Below are positions 1 to 6,890 of a stretch of DNA of 19,677 nt, one piece after another. This DNA comes from BOG-908 sp964244695. Its GTDB lineage: Bacteria > Pseudomonadota > Alphaproteobacteria > Acetobacterales > Acetobacteraceae. The notes beneath the pieces were generated by a model. That model ran no database searches. It was given only the letters and a program-made list of their open reading frames with translations, and was not told the DNA's origin. The stretch covers positions 1 through 19,677 of the forward strand of contig CAXTJZ010000044.1 of the NCBI GenBank assembly GCA_964244695.1, read 5' to 3'. How positions within the stretch are numbered: the first letter of the stretch is position 1; every line of letters begins with the position of its first letter. The position numbers and the translations under genes were made by a program.

Positions 1-1037
1 GTGCTGAAGACGCGCGCCAGCGCGTCTGGCCAGATCTGGCAGGTCAGTGTCAGCCCGAGCATCAGCGCGGTGACATACAGCAGCGAGGTGACGAACGTGT
101 GCCGCACGCGCGCGTGCAGGCCGGCGCCGAAATTCTGGCCGGCGATCGGGGCGGCTGCAAAGGAGATGGCCATCACGGGCAGGAACAGCGACTGCATGAT
201 GCGTGCGCCTATGCCGTAGCCCGCCTGTGCAGCCGGGCCGAACCGCCGGATGGACCAGTAGACGACGAGCGTGAAGATGAACATCAGGAAGAACTCGCCG
301 GCGGCGGGCACGCCCACTTTGGCCAGGCTGAGCCAAACGGGCAGGCGCGGCGCCCAGGCCGAGGGGTGGGCGCGTAACTGCGTCTGTATGCGCGGCAGGA
401 TGGTGACGAGCACGACCAGGCCGATGACCGAGGCGATGGAGCTTGCCAGTCCGGCGCCGAATACGCCCAACGGATAGCCGGTGGCCCAGCCGGCTATCAG
501 CACCGGCGCCAGGATCACGTTCAGCAGCACGGAGCCGGTTTGCAGCAGCATGGTGGGCCGCACCACGCCTGTGGCGCGCAGCGAGGAGCCCAGCGCGGCG
601 CCCGGAAAGCCGCAGGCCAGCGACGGCAGGAACCCGTAGAGGTAGGAGCGGCCGAACGCGGCGGTGCTGGAGTCCGCGGCCAGCCACGTGCTGATCGCGC
701 CTGCAAACAGGTAGCCCAGCACGAGCATGAGGACCGACATGGCGAGCGAGAGCACGAGCGCCTGGTTGAAGACCAGGTCCGCGTAAGGGTGGTCTCGGCG
801 GCCGACAGCTTGCGAGACCTGCGAAAGGCAGCCCACGCCGATAAGCTGCGCCGCGGCGAGCGCCAGGTAGAAGAAGGTGCCGGCCGCAGCGACGCCGGCA
901 ACCGCATCCTTGCCCAGGCGGGAGACGAAATAGAGGTCCACGATGAAGTAGGCGGACTGGAACACCAGGCCCGCGGCGATGAAGCCGGACATGCTGATGA
1001 TGTGGCGGCTGACGCGGCCGCTTGTCAGGTCGGTCAC
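1..1037 (-). CDS. MATE family multidrug/Na+ efflux transporter (partial, C-terminus beyond window start)
   Basis: A continuous reading frame of 345 codons runs from a GTG at 1037 (complement) off the left edge. The translation begins VTDLTSGRVSRHIISMSG and is a series of hydrophobic helices. It has the typical MATE N-terminal pattern, with SRLGKDAVAGVAAAG at about residues 37-51 and later PGAALGSSLRATG and AKVGVPAAGEFF. MATE proteins are inner-membrane antiporters that export drugs or metabolites in exchange for Na+ or H+; the family usually has about 450 residues and 12 membrane helices, so roughly the last quarter is missing. The GTG start is supported by a GGAG eight bases upstream. The substrate cannot be told from sequence. 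The gene stands alone on this side, with repeat-containing DNA upstream. Confidence 0.9.
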   Translation of the reverse strand, partial: MTDLTSGRVSRHIISMSGFIAAGLVFQSAYFIVDLYFVSRLGKDAVAGVAAAGTFFYLALAAAQLIGVGCLSQVSQAVGRRDHPYADLVFNQALVLSLAMSVLMLVLGYLFAGAISTWLAADSSTAAFGRSYLYGFLPSLACGFPGAALGSSLRATGVVRPTMLLQTGSVLLNVILAPVLIAGWATGYPLGVFGAGLASSIASVIGLVVLVTILPRIQTQLRAHPSAWAPRLPVWLSLAKVGVPAAGEFFLMFIFTLVVYWSIRRFGPAAQAGYGIGARIMQSLFLPVMAISFAAAPIAGQNFGAGLHARVRHTFVTSLLYVTALMLGLTLTCQIWPDALARVFS

Positions 1038-1092
1038 GGAACGGGCTCCGGGTTCAGACCAGGGTATCAGACCCGTTTCTGTTGCGGAAGTG

Positions 1093-1155
1093 AAGGAAGG
1101 CCTTCTTTTTTGAGAAAAAGAAGCAAAAAACTTTTGCTCCGCTGTCGCGGACCTT
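1093..1155 (+). repeat. Dispersed repeat, half copy (CTTC-type arm)
   Basis: This begins AAGGAAGGCCTTC and continues through an AT hairpin (1102-1123), an A tract and the GC box CTCCGCTGTCGCGGAC. It is almost identical to the left half of the full copy at 9428-9563. The hairpin has the CTTC/GAAG closing stem. The other half is missing, and unrelated DNA follows. A TGA directly precedes it (1091-1093), as at several other copies. Confidence 0.8.
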
Positions 1156-1202
1156 CCTCCTGGCGTGCTGTCGGATGGACGGGCAGAGAAGAAAGGGTGA
1201 GC

Positions 1203-1316
1203 CACCAAGAACACCAAGAGGAATCGGTCAATCCTCGGCCAACCCTGTGCGTCCCTGGCCGAAGAGGCACCGGCAAAGATGGTCCAGGAGCATTCGGGTC
1301 CTTGGTGTTCTTGGTG
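1203..1316. repeat. 16-bp perfect inverted repeat with 82-bp spacer
   Basis: CACCAAGAACACCAAG at 1203-1218 is the exact reverse complement of CTTGGTGTTCTTGGTG at 1301-1316. Each arm has internal periodicity, since CACCAAG occurs twice in each. Similar ACCAAG-rich intergenic repeats occur in many unrelated bacteria. It could form a long stem in RNA or be the two ends of a small mobile remnant. I cannot tell which. Confidence 0.75.
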
Positions 1317-1348
1317 CGCTTGGGGGTTTATTTCCTCCCTTCGGCCTC

Positions 1349-1396
1349 CAACGAAGCAAGCAGTCCTTCGAAAAAAAATCGAAAATTTGTTTCCGG
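1349..1396 (+). repeat. Dispersed repeat, eroded half copy (GTCC-type arm)
   Basis: AAGCAAGCAGTCCTT followed by an A8 tract and AAAATTTG resembles the left arm of the full copy at 3565-3708 but is degenerate. It touches the stop codon of the minus-strand gene ending at 1397, so it may serve as that gene's terminator region. Confidence 0.55.
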
Positions 1397-2665
1397 TCAG
1401 TACTCCAGCGGCGGCGCGAAATCGGGAATAGCGCGCAAGATGCCGGCGATGGTGTCGGCATGGCCGGGCAGCCGGCCGATCGAGCCGCGCAAGGCTTCCG
1501 CGTCGGCGAGCTGAGCATTGTTGCGGCTGCTTATGGCGTCCACGCCGGCTCGCAAGGCGGCAAATCCCGTGTGTGCCTCCTGGACCAGCCCCAGCACATG
1601 GGCGATTTCCTCACCTTGCTGTCCCACGGCATGGCTCAGTGCGTCCCCCAGCTCATGCTGGCTCTGGATGAGGGCCGACAGCTCGGCGACGCGGCGCTCG
1701 GCGGCGGCGGTCTCGACTCGCAGGCCGGTTATCACCGCCTGCATCGTCGTCAGCGCCGCGTCCGCGCAGCTCGCCAATTCCAGCAGGTTTGCCGCCAGGT
1801 CCACTGACACAGGTTCACCGGCGGCGGCCTGCGCGCCGGCTTCCCGGCCGCATGCGCCGGCCATCTGCAGGGCGCGGCCGACTTGGCTCGCGGTCGAATC
1901 GAACCCCCGCGTGCGCGCATCCAGCCCTGCCAAATGGGCTTGCGCTCCCATGACCGCATCCGCAGCGTTGGCGGAAATGTCTCTCATGCGGGTTATCTGG
2001 TCAGTGACGTGACGGACGGAACCGGCGAGGCCCACTGCCCGATCGACGACTTTTGCCACCGAATCCTCGGTGGCAGCAGCCTCGCTGCTCGTCCGCGCCG
2101 CACTTTCGGCGAGCCTGACGGAGCTGGCCATCACGGCCGAGGCCGCCTCGGCCATTGCCGCGCCGTCACTGCGCAGATGTGCCGCAAGCAGGCCGGCTTG
2201 GCCTCGCCCTGCTTGCAGGGCCTGGTTCGTGGCCTGCGCCGCGTCCCGCGTTCGGGCATGGTCGGCAAGGCTGCGTGTGAGGTTCCGGACCGTCCCGGAG
2301 ACAAGCCCGGCGAAGCCATCGATCGGGCTTTCGGAAGCGACCCGCACGGCCGGGCTGCCGGCCGGTGTGCGAAGGTGGTGCATCACGCGGTCATACAGGC
2401 GGACCACACTCAGGCTGGACAAGGCGCCCGCACGGCCGATCGCCCAGATGCCAAGTGCCGCAGGCGGAAGCATCGCCAGGCAGCCAACACCGAGACTCGT
2501 CCGCGACGAGATGTGTTCCACCATCGCCGCCTCGAGTCCGGCGCCGGCGCCGGCGAAGATAGCAATCGCGCCAAAACAGCGGTCCAGCAACTGCGACAGG
2601 CGGTCATCTTCCGCGAAGCCGGCTGGCACTGAGCCGGCGAACGGTGCGGGCGCGGGGGGGAACAT
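1397..2665 (-). CDS. Chemoreceptor-like membrane-anchored helical protein without the conserved MCP hairpin
   Basis: The product has 422 residues. The start is well supported: GGAGG lies six bases before the ATG at 2665. One likely membrane helix sits at about residues 58-79. Residues from about 110 to 410 are Ala/Ser/Thr-rich and helical with a heptad-like rhythm, as in the cytoplasmic rods of methyl-accepting chemotaxis proteins (examples: AEAASAVMASSVRLAESAA and TEDSVAKVVDRAVGLAGSV). The nearly invariant MCP tip that contacts CheA/CheW (QTNLLALNAAIEAARAGE-like) is absent; the nearest stretches, around ISANAADAVM and AANLLELASCADAAL, do not match it. It may be a diverged receptor or an unrelated coiled-coil protein. 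No chemotaxis gene is nearby. The repeat-containing region lies downstream. The coding call is firm and the function is uncertain. Confidence 0.7.
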   Translation of the reverse strand: MFPPAPAPFAGSVPAGFAEDDRLSQLLDRCFGAIAIFAGAGAGLEAAMVEHISSRTSLGVGCLAMLPPAALGIWAIGRAGALSSLSVVRLYDRVMHHLRTPAGSPAVRVASESPIDGFAGLVSGTVRNLTRSLADHARTRDAAQATNQALQAGRGQAGLLAAHLRSDGAAMAEAASAVMASSVRLAESAARTSSEAAATEDSVAKVVDRAVGLAGSVRHVTDQITRMRDISANAADAVMGAQAHLAGLDARTRGFDSTASQVGRALQMAGACGREAGAQAAAGEPVSVDLAANLLELASCADAALTTMQAVITGLRVETAAAERRVAELSALIQSQHELGDALSHAVGQQGEEIAHVLGLVQEAHTGFAALRAGVDAISSRNNAQLADAEALRGSIGRLPGHADTIAGILRAIPDFAPPLEY

Positions 2666-2773
2666 GGGCGGCCTCCAGATTTAGATGCGCTAACGTTACG
2701 TATTGCCGGTTTCCGGACCGTTAATCCTGACCACCGGGTTGCCCCGCCTGGACGGAACCCGCACACTGCTTGC
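2666..2773. promoter_or_regulatory. Divergent intergenic region between two transcription units
   Basis: The 108 bp separating the minus-strand chemoreceptor-like gene from the plus-strand DUF3108 gene must carry both promoters, unless one is read from elsewhere. It contains the palindrome CCGGTTTCCGG at about 2706-2716 and AACGTT near 2692. I could not identify well-spaced -35/-10 pairs. The plus-strand gene has no Shine-Dalgarno sequence close to its ATG. Confidence 0.4.
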
Positions 2774-3562
2774 ATGTGGAAGATACTTGTACTGGCCGCT
2801 GCCCTGGCACCGGCCACCGCCCTCGGCGCTGGCCTGGGCTCACCCACTGGCGGTTACAGCGTCGAATACACCGGCTACTCGCACGGTTTCACCGTGCTGA
2901 AACTCGCCGGCAGCATCGCCCTGTCACCCGCCGGCTACACCGCGCATGTCACGTTCCACACCGCCGGGATGGCGGCCTGGATGGTGCGCAGTGACAACGA
3001 CAGTCAGGTGCGTGGCAGCTTCCAGGGCAGCCAGGCGATGCCGGCGCTGTTCGAAGGAACCGGCAACCTGCGCGGCGTCAAGCGCGTCACCCGCATAACC
3101 TACCAGGACGGCAACCCCGTCATCGAGGCGCTGACGCCGCCGGTGGAACACGAGCGCAGCGCGGTCGCACCGTCGGACACGCAGCACACGATAGACACGC
3201 TAAGCGCGGTGGCGATGCTGGTACACGCCGTGGCGCAGACCGGCGCTTGTGACGGCTCGGCTACCACCTTCGACGGCAGGCGCCTGGCCACCCAGACCGT
3301 GCACACCACCGGCGAGGAGATGCTGCCGCAGATCGGCCGGTCCAGCTTCCACGGCCAGGCGCTGCGCTGCGACTTCGACGGCCGCCAGCTCGGCGGCTTC
3401 GTCAACAACGAGAACGAGGACGCGCTGCGCAAGCCGCGGCACGGGACAGCCTGGTTTGCCGCGGTGCTGCCGGGGGTACCGCCTGTGCCGGTGCGTGTCG
3501 CCTTCGACAACAAGCTGCTGGGGCAGGTGACGCTTTATTTGACGTCCGCGGCTGCGGAGTAG
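2774..3562 (+). CDS. Secreted DUF3108 domain protein
   Basis: The product has 262 residues. Residues 1-18 (MWKILVLAAALAPATALG) form a Sec signal peptide, with likely cleavage after ALG or ALGA, so the mature protein should be periplasmic. The rest follows the DUF3108 pattern: a beta-rich start with GGYSVEYTGYSHGFTVLKL, a middle with RVTRITYQDGNPVIEAL, and a C-terminal half with FDGRRL and two cysteines (C159 and C199) that could form a disulfide. The family is widespread in proteobacteria and has no firmly assigned biochemical role. The ATG was chosen because it begins directly with the signal peptide, although no clear ribosome-binding site precedes it. A full copy of the dispersed repeat starts right after the TAG stop. 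Confidence 0.85.
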   Translation: MWKILVLAAALAPATALGAGLGSPTGGYSVEYTGYSHGFTVLKLAGSIALSPAGYTAHVTFHTAGMAAWMVRSDNDSQVRGSFQGSQAMPALFEGTGNLRGVKRVTRITYQDGNPVIEALTPPVEHERSAVAPSDTQHTIDTLSAVAMLVHAVAQTGACDGSATTFDGRRLATQTVHTTGEEMLPQIGRSSFHGQALRCDFDGRQLGGFVNNENEDALRKPRHGTAWFAAVLPGVPPVPVRVAFDNKLLGQVTLYLTSAAAE

Positions 3563-3564
3563 GC

Positions 3565-3708
3565 AGAAAGAAAGCAGTCCTTTTTTGAAAAAAAAGGTCC
3601 AAAAAACTTTCGCTCCGCTGTCGCGGACTCCTCCGCAGAGTCCGCGACAGCGGAGTCAGAAGTTTTTTGCTTCTTTTTTTCAAAAAAGAAGGCCTTTCTT
3701 TCTTTTGC
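3565..3708 (+). repeat. Dispersed composite inverted repeat, full copy
   Basis: This is the best-preserved copy. Left side hairpin: CCTTTTTT at 3579-3586 pairs with AAAAAAGG at 3590-3597. Centre: CTCCGCTGTCGCGGACTC at 3613-3630 and its exact complement at 3638-3655, with a 7-base loop. Outside that, CAAAAAACTT at 3600-3609 pairs with AAGTTTTTTG at 3660-3669. Right side hairpin: CTTCTTTTTT at 3670-3679 pairs with AAAAAAGAAG at 3682-3691. The left arm is the GTCC type and the right arm the CTTC type. The copy at 9428-9563 has the same layout in the opposite orientation. Confidence 0.9.
3600..3669. terminator. Candidate bidirectional intrinsic terminator inside the repeat
   Basis: An 18-bp GC-rich perfect stem with a 7-base loop is bordered by an A tract on one side and TTTTTT on the other. 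In either direction this gives a strong stem followed within a few bases by a U run, as expected of a two-way rho-independent terminator. It would end transcription of the DUF3108 gene and separate it from the glycosyltransferase gene. Confidence 0.65.
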
Positions 3709-3710
3709 CC

Positions 3711-4748
3711 ATGAGAACAACACTCTACCTCGCCTTCGCAAGCCTTCTGGCCGTTCTCTCCGCCGCCATCGTGCGGCGCATGATCAGCGTAGGCACGCTA
3801 GACCACCCGGGCGCCAGAAGCTCCCACGCGCAGCCCACACCGAAAGGCGGCGGTGTCGGCGTAGTCGTGGCCTTCGTGGCGGGCATGGTCCTGCTCTACG
3901 CAGGCGCAGGTCGCTCCCGCATACCGGACGCGCCGTTCCTCGGGTTGATCGCCGCAGCGGTCGGGATAGCTGCGGTGTCCTATACGGATGATGTCAGGAG
4001 CTGGTCGTTCACCGTGAAGCTGGGCGCGCAACTGGCCGCCGCCTTGGTCGCGATTGCCTGCGGGATAGTGCTGCGCCTGGTCCATTTGCCCTATTTCGGC
4101 GCGGTGGCGCTTGGCTGGGCGGGCGTGCCGTTGACGGCCGCCTGGATCGTGTATGCCACCAATGCGGTGAACTTCATCGACGGGCTGAACGGTCTCGCAA
4201 GTGGTTGCGTGGCCATTGCCTGTCTCTTCCTGGCTGGTATCGCGCAGTCCGAGGGTGACTTGTTCGTGCTGATTGCCGCACTGGTACTGGCCGCGGGAAT
4301 TGCCGGCTTCCTGCCCCACAACTACCCGCGTGCGCGAATCTTCATGGGCGATGTGGGCAGCCAGTTCTGCGGCTTTGTTGTGGCGGTCCTGGGTGTATTG
4401 TCGGCCCGCTTCGGGACGCAAACACTGTCCGTTCTGCTCGTGCCGATGATACTGTTCGCCATTCTGTTCGACGTGGCGTTCACGCTGCTGCGCAGGGGCT
4501 TGGCGGGCGAGCGCATTACCGAAGCGCACCGAGGACATCTCTACCAGATTGCCCATCGGTGCGGCGTGCCGGCCTGGGCGGTGACGCTGATTTACTGGGC
4601 GATGGCAGTCTGGGGCGGCGTCTGCGGCATCTGGTTCGCCACCGTGCCACAGGCCTGGCCCTGGCTGCTTGCCTGCACGGTCGCGCCCTCTGCCATGTGG
4701 TTGTGTGCGGTCATCATACTTGCACGCAACCGGCACCTTCGCTGGTGA
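3711..4748 (+). CDS. Polyprenyl-phosphate sugar-1-phosphate transferase (MraY/WecA superfamily, WbpL-like)
   Basis: The product has 345 residues and about ten membrane helices. Family motifs are in order: SHAQPTPKGGG at 38-48, the Asp pair in YTDDVRSW (D93, D94), NAVNFIDGLNG at 151-161, FMGDVGS at 211-217, and HRGHLYQ at 273-279 in the last cytoplasmic loop. The HRxHxYQ form resembles WbpL-type enzymes more than MraY. Such enzymes move a HexNAc-1-phosphate onto undecaprenyl phosphate at the inner membrane, starting O-antigen or exopolysaccharide synthesis. The frame is open 42 codons further upstream, but that part is translated repeat (MKKKVQKTFAPLSRT...), so ATG 3711 is preferred. No Shine-Dalgarno is seen. 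No other polysaccharide synthesis genes are adjacent. Confidence 0.88.
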   Translation: MRTTLYLAFASLLAVLSAAIVRRMISVGTLDHPGARSSHAQPTPKGGGVGVVVAFVAGMVLLYAGAGRSRIPDAPFLGLIAAAVGIAAVSYTDDVRSWSFTVKLGAQLAAALVAIACGIVLRLVHLPYFGAVALGWAGVPLTAAWIVYATNAVNFIDGLNGLASGCVAIACLFLAGIAQSEGDLFVLIAALVLAAGIAGFLPHNYPRARIFMGDVGSQFCGFVVAVLGVLSARFGTQTLSVLLVPMILFAILFDVAFTLLRRGLAGERITEAHRGHLYQIAHRCGVPAWAVTLIYWAMAVWGGVCGIWFATVPQAWPWLLACTVAPSAMWLCAVIILARNRHLRW

Positions 4749-4751
4749 GGC

Positions 4752-4775
4752 GCCCCGGGCTTTTACGCCCGGGGC
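4752..4775. terminator. Stem-loop between convergent genes
   Basis: GCCCCGGGC and GCCCGGGGC form a perfect 9-bp stem around TTTTAC. It lies in the 33-bp gap between the stops of the glycosyltransferase gene and the convergent marR-type gene, so it can serve both. No long T run follows on either strand, so termination may be weak or need help. Confidence 0.6.
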
Positions 4776-4781
4776 AGTCTC

Positions 4782-5177
4782 TCAGCCGTGGCTGGTGCGG
4801 CTACGACGCTCTTCGCCGGCTGGTGCCGACTTGCGGGCAGGCGTGGTGGCCTCGTTCATGATGGAGCGCAGGTCCCTCAAGAACGCGGCGCCTTTCAGGG
4901 TGCGCTGCACCAGCACGCTGCGGCGGTCCATCGGATCCACCTTACGGCGGGCGAGATCAAGCTCACCGAGCCGGTCCAGAGCGCGCGTAATGGCGGGCTT
5001 GGACACGTTGAGGTCAGCCGCAAGGCCACGAACAGTATGCGCGCCGTCCTGCAGGTAGCAGGTCAGGAACACGCCAAGCTGGCGGGCGGAGAGATCCGGG
5101 CCGTCACGGCGAACCAGCGCCACGATGGTATCACGCAGGATGCCGACCATCTGGTCGGATTGTTGAGAAGCAGCCAT
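4782..5177 (-). CDS. MarR family transcriptional regulator
   Basis: The product has 131 residues. The winged helix-turn-helix spans about residues 30-95: LSARQLGVFLTCY, then TVRGLAADLNVSKPAITRAL as the recognition region, and the wing with DPMDRRSVLV at 81-90, a typical MarR D.DRR motif. The tail after about residue 108 (TTPARKSAPAGEERRSR) looks disordered. MarR proteins are dimeric repressors that often respond to small phenolic or other ligands; neither ligand nor target can be named. The protein is slightly short for the family. The ATG is preceded by AAAGGAA at suitable spacing. It is downstream of, and on the same strand as, the aminopeptidase gene but 197 bp away, with its own likely regulatory region. 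Confidence 0.85.
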   Translation of the reverse strand: MAASQQSDQMVGILRDTIVALVRRDGPDLSARQLGVFLTCYLQDGAHTVRGLAADLNVSKPAITRALDRLGELDLARRKVDPMDRRSVLVQRTLKGAAFLRDLRSIMNEATTPARKSAPAGEERRSRTSHG

Positions 5178-5374
5178 GGTATGTTCCTTTCGTTCCAGGT
5201 TTTTGATCGTTTCGGGAGCGAACCTGGGATTTCGTTACCGGGATAGGATTAAATCGGATCGTCCACTTTGTAAGCCGGCGGTGCAAAGAAAGTTCTAAGA
5301 TCGACTCGGTATGGTGACTTTGGATTTCGTGTGCGAAACTTCAACTTTAACTAAAATCAACCTTCCTGACGCTG
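5178..5374 (-). promoter_or_regulatory. Upstream region of the MarR gene with palindromes
   Basis: This region is AT-richer than its surroundings. It contains a 14-bp palindrome, TTTCGTGTGCGAAA, at 5325-5338, and CCAGGTT (5196-5202) with AACCTGG (5222-5228), which could form a stem in the leader just before the ribosome-binding site. ATTTCGT occurs twice, near 5230 and 5324. MarR proteins usually bind short palindromes and often control their own gene, so these are candidate operators. No convincing -35/-10 pair was found. Confidence 0.35.
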
Positions 5375-6733
5375 CTACTCACATGATTGGTAGCAAAATC
5401 TTGAGATGCCTTCGAACGCCGCCCGCATCGTCTGGGCTTCTCCACCCACCGGCCGTCCCGGTCTCTCCGCGTCGTTCCAAGCATAAACATCGAAATGGGC
5501 CCATCGCGTTCCCACGGACACGAAACGTTGAAGGAACAATGCCGCTACAATCGCACCGGCCTGCGCCTTCTCCGTAACGTTATTCAGATCGCCCGCGCCG
5601 TTATCAAGCCAAGAATTGTAACCATTCCAGAGCGGAAGGCGCCACACGGGATCGTGTGCCGAACGACCGCTATCGGAAAACAAGCTGGCCAGAGCGTCAT
5701 CATTTGTGAACAGGGCAGGCAGGTCAGGCCCCAGTGCCACCCGCGCGGCGCCGGTTAACGTTGCGAAGTCGAGTAGCAGATCCGGCCGCGCTTCGCAGGC
5801 TTCGCTCAGCAGGTCGCACAGCACCAGCCTGCCTTCCGCATCGGTGTTGCCCACCTCGACGGCGAGGCCTGCGCGGGTGCGCAGCACGTCGCCCGGCCGC
5901 ATGGCGGCTCCGGAAATCATGTTCTCCACACAGCCAAGTCGCAGCTCCAGCCGAACCGGCAAGGCGGCTTCAACGATCATGCAAGCCAGGCCCAAAGCTA
6001 CTGCTGCACCGCCCATGTCCTTCTTCATGCGCAGCATGCCGGATGGCGGCTTGATGTCGTAGCCACCCGTGTCGAAGCAGACGCCTTTGCCGCAGAGCGA
6101 GACCAGCGGAGCGTCGGGCGGCGTGCCCGGGGCCGACCAGGACGCGCGTAAAACACAAGGCGGGCGCTGTGAACCTGCGCCCACAGCGTGCAAAGCCGGG
6201 AACGCTGACATCACGTCAACACCTTCGATCACATTCACGTGTGCTCCGAGTTTACGAAGCGTCAGGGCTGCGACTTCCGCGAGATAGGCTGGCCCGAGCA
6301 GGTTTGCCGGCGTGTTTATCAGGTCGCGCGCGAGCCAGATGGCGCGGCTGGCGGACACTGTCCGTGCCATGCCGCCTGGCAGCACAAGTTTGGGTGATTG
6401 GCGTGTGCGTGGCTGTTTCAGCGTGTCGTAGCGGTAGGCGCCCATCGCCCAGCCCAGCACCGCGTCCGCGTGGTTCGGTATGCCGTCAGCCAGATGCCAG
6501 GTGCCGGCGGGCAGGGCGCTGGGCAGGGCGCCGAACAGATAGGGGTCGGGTGCTTCGCCCAGTCCCACCAGCGCGCCCGCCAGCCCGGACGGGCCTGGCA
6601 GCAAAACTATTTGTCCTGCCGCGCCGGTGAAGCCGCAGGCCGTGGCGTAGGCGTCAAACGTGCCGCCCGGGGAGGCGCCGTGGATAGGCAAGCCGCCGTC
6701 GTCGGTGAAGCAGTCCAGCAGGCGTTCGGTCAC
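5375..6733 (-). CDS. Leucyl aminopeptidase family protein (peptidase M17)
   Basis: The product has 452 residues. The M17 signature is complete, with spacing identical to E. coli PepA: K216 and D221 in GKGVCFDTGG, K228 in DIKPP, D239 in MKKDMGGAA, and D298, E300 and R302 in NTDAEGRL. These are the two-zinc ligands and catalytic Lys/Arg of a cytosolic enzyme that removes N-terminal amino acids from peptides. DTGG replaces the usual DSGG, a mild change. The N-terminal domain is short and diverged, as is common in the alphaproteobacterial branch. The start is GTG, because an in-frame TGA lies directly before it and GGAG is nine bases upstream. It is divergent from the helicase gene, with a repeat half between them. 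Confidence 0.92.
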   Translation of the reverse strand: MTERLLDCFTDDGGLPIHGASPGGTFDAYATACGFTGAAGQIVLLPGPSGLAGALVGLGEAPDPYLFGALPSALPAGTWHLADGIPNHADAVLGWAMGAYRYDTLKQPRTRQSPKLVLPGGMARTVSASRAIWLARDLINTPANLLGPAYLAEVAALTLRKLGAHVNVIEGVDVMSAFPALHAVGAGSQRPPCVLRASWSAPGTPPDAPLVSLCGKGVCFDTGGYDIKPPSGMLRMKKDMGGAAVALGLACMIVEAALPVRLELRLGCVENMISGAAMRPGDVLRTRAGLAVEVGNTDAEGRLVLCDLLSEACEARPDLLLDFATLTGAARVALGPDLPALFTNDDALASLFSDSGRSAHDPVWRLPLWNGYNSWLDNGAGDLNNVTEKAQAGAIVAALFLQRFVSVGTRWAHFDVYAWNDAERPGRPVGGEAQTMRAAFEGISRFCYQSCE

Positions 6734-6796
6734 TCAGCTTCACTCCAGATTGAAAAACGCGGATCACCGCCTGCACGCAAGCCAGCCTCGGCGCCA

Positions 6797-6862
6797 GGGA
6801 GCAAAAGTTTTTTGCTTCTTTCTTTCAAAAAAGAAGGCCTTGCTTGCCTGCTTGCTTGCATT
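6797..6862 (+). repeat. Dispersed repeat, half copy (right arm, CTTC-type) with TGCT repeats
   Basis: GGGAGCAAAAGTTTTTTGC followed by an AT hairpin at 6815-6836 with one mismatch matches the right half of the 3565-3708 copy. It ends in GGCCTTGCTTGCCTGC and further TGCT units. It lies between the divergent aminopeptidase and helicase genes, about 30 bp before the helicase start. Confidence 0.8.
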
Positions 6863-6890
6863 CCTCCAACCCGCATCAAATCATCCAGAT

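Larger units (their letters stand above)
1038..1396. other. Gene-free stretch with two repeat halves and an inverted repeat
   Basis: These 359 bp lie between the start of the MATE gene and the stop of the chemoreceptor-like gene, both on the minus strand. They hold a half copy of the dispersed repeat at 1093-1155, a second, eroded half at 1349-1396, and a 16-bp inverted repeat at 1203-1218 and 1301-1316. Short open frames cross this stretch, but their predicted peptides are mostly translated repeat and show no domain. I see no convincing gene here. The MATE promoter should lie at about 1038-1092, but I could not pick clear boxes. Confidence 0.6.

Noticed and set aside
540..1514. 324-codon plus-strand frame across the MATE gene start and repeats
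   Set aside because: It is antisense to the MATE gene for its first half and then runs through repeats; no domain.
3585..3710. N-terminal extension of the glycosyltransferase frame
   Set aside because: The 42 residues are translation of the dispersed repeat and lack family similarity; the membrane protein begins naturally at 3711.
6841..6862. TGCT/TGCC short tandem units as a CRISPR or microsatellite
   Set aside because: Only a few imperfect 4-base units at the end of a repeat half; no spacers and no array.
6660..6890. N-terminal extension of the helicase frame upstream of 6891
   Set aside because: It is antisense to the aminopeptidase start and then translated repeat (SKKKALLACLLAF); the conserved core begins shortly after 6891.
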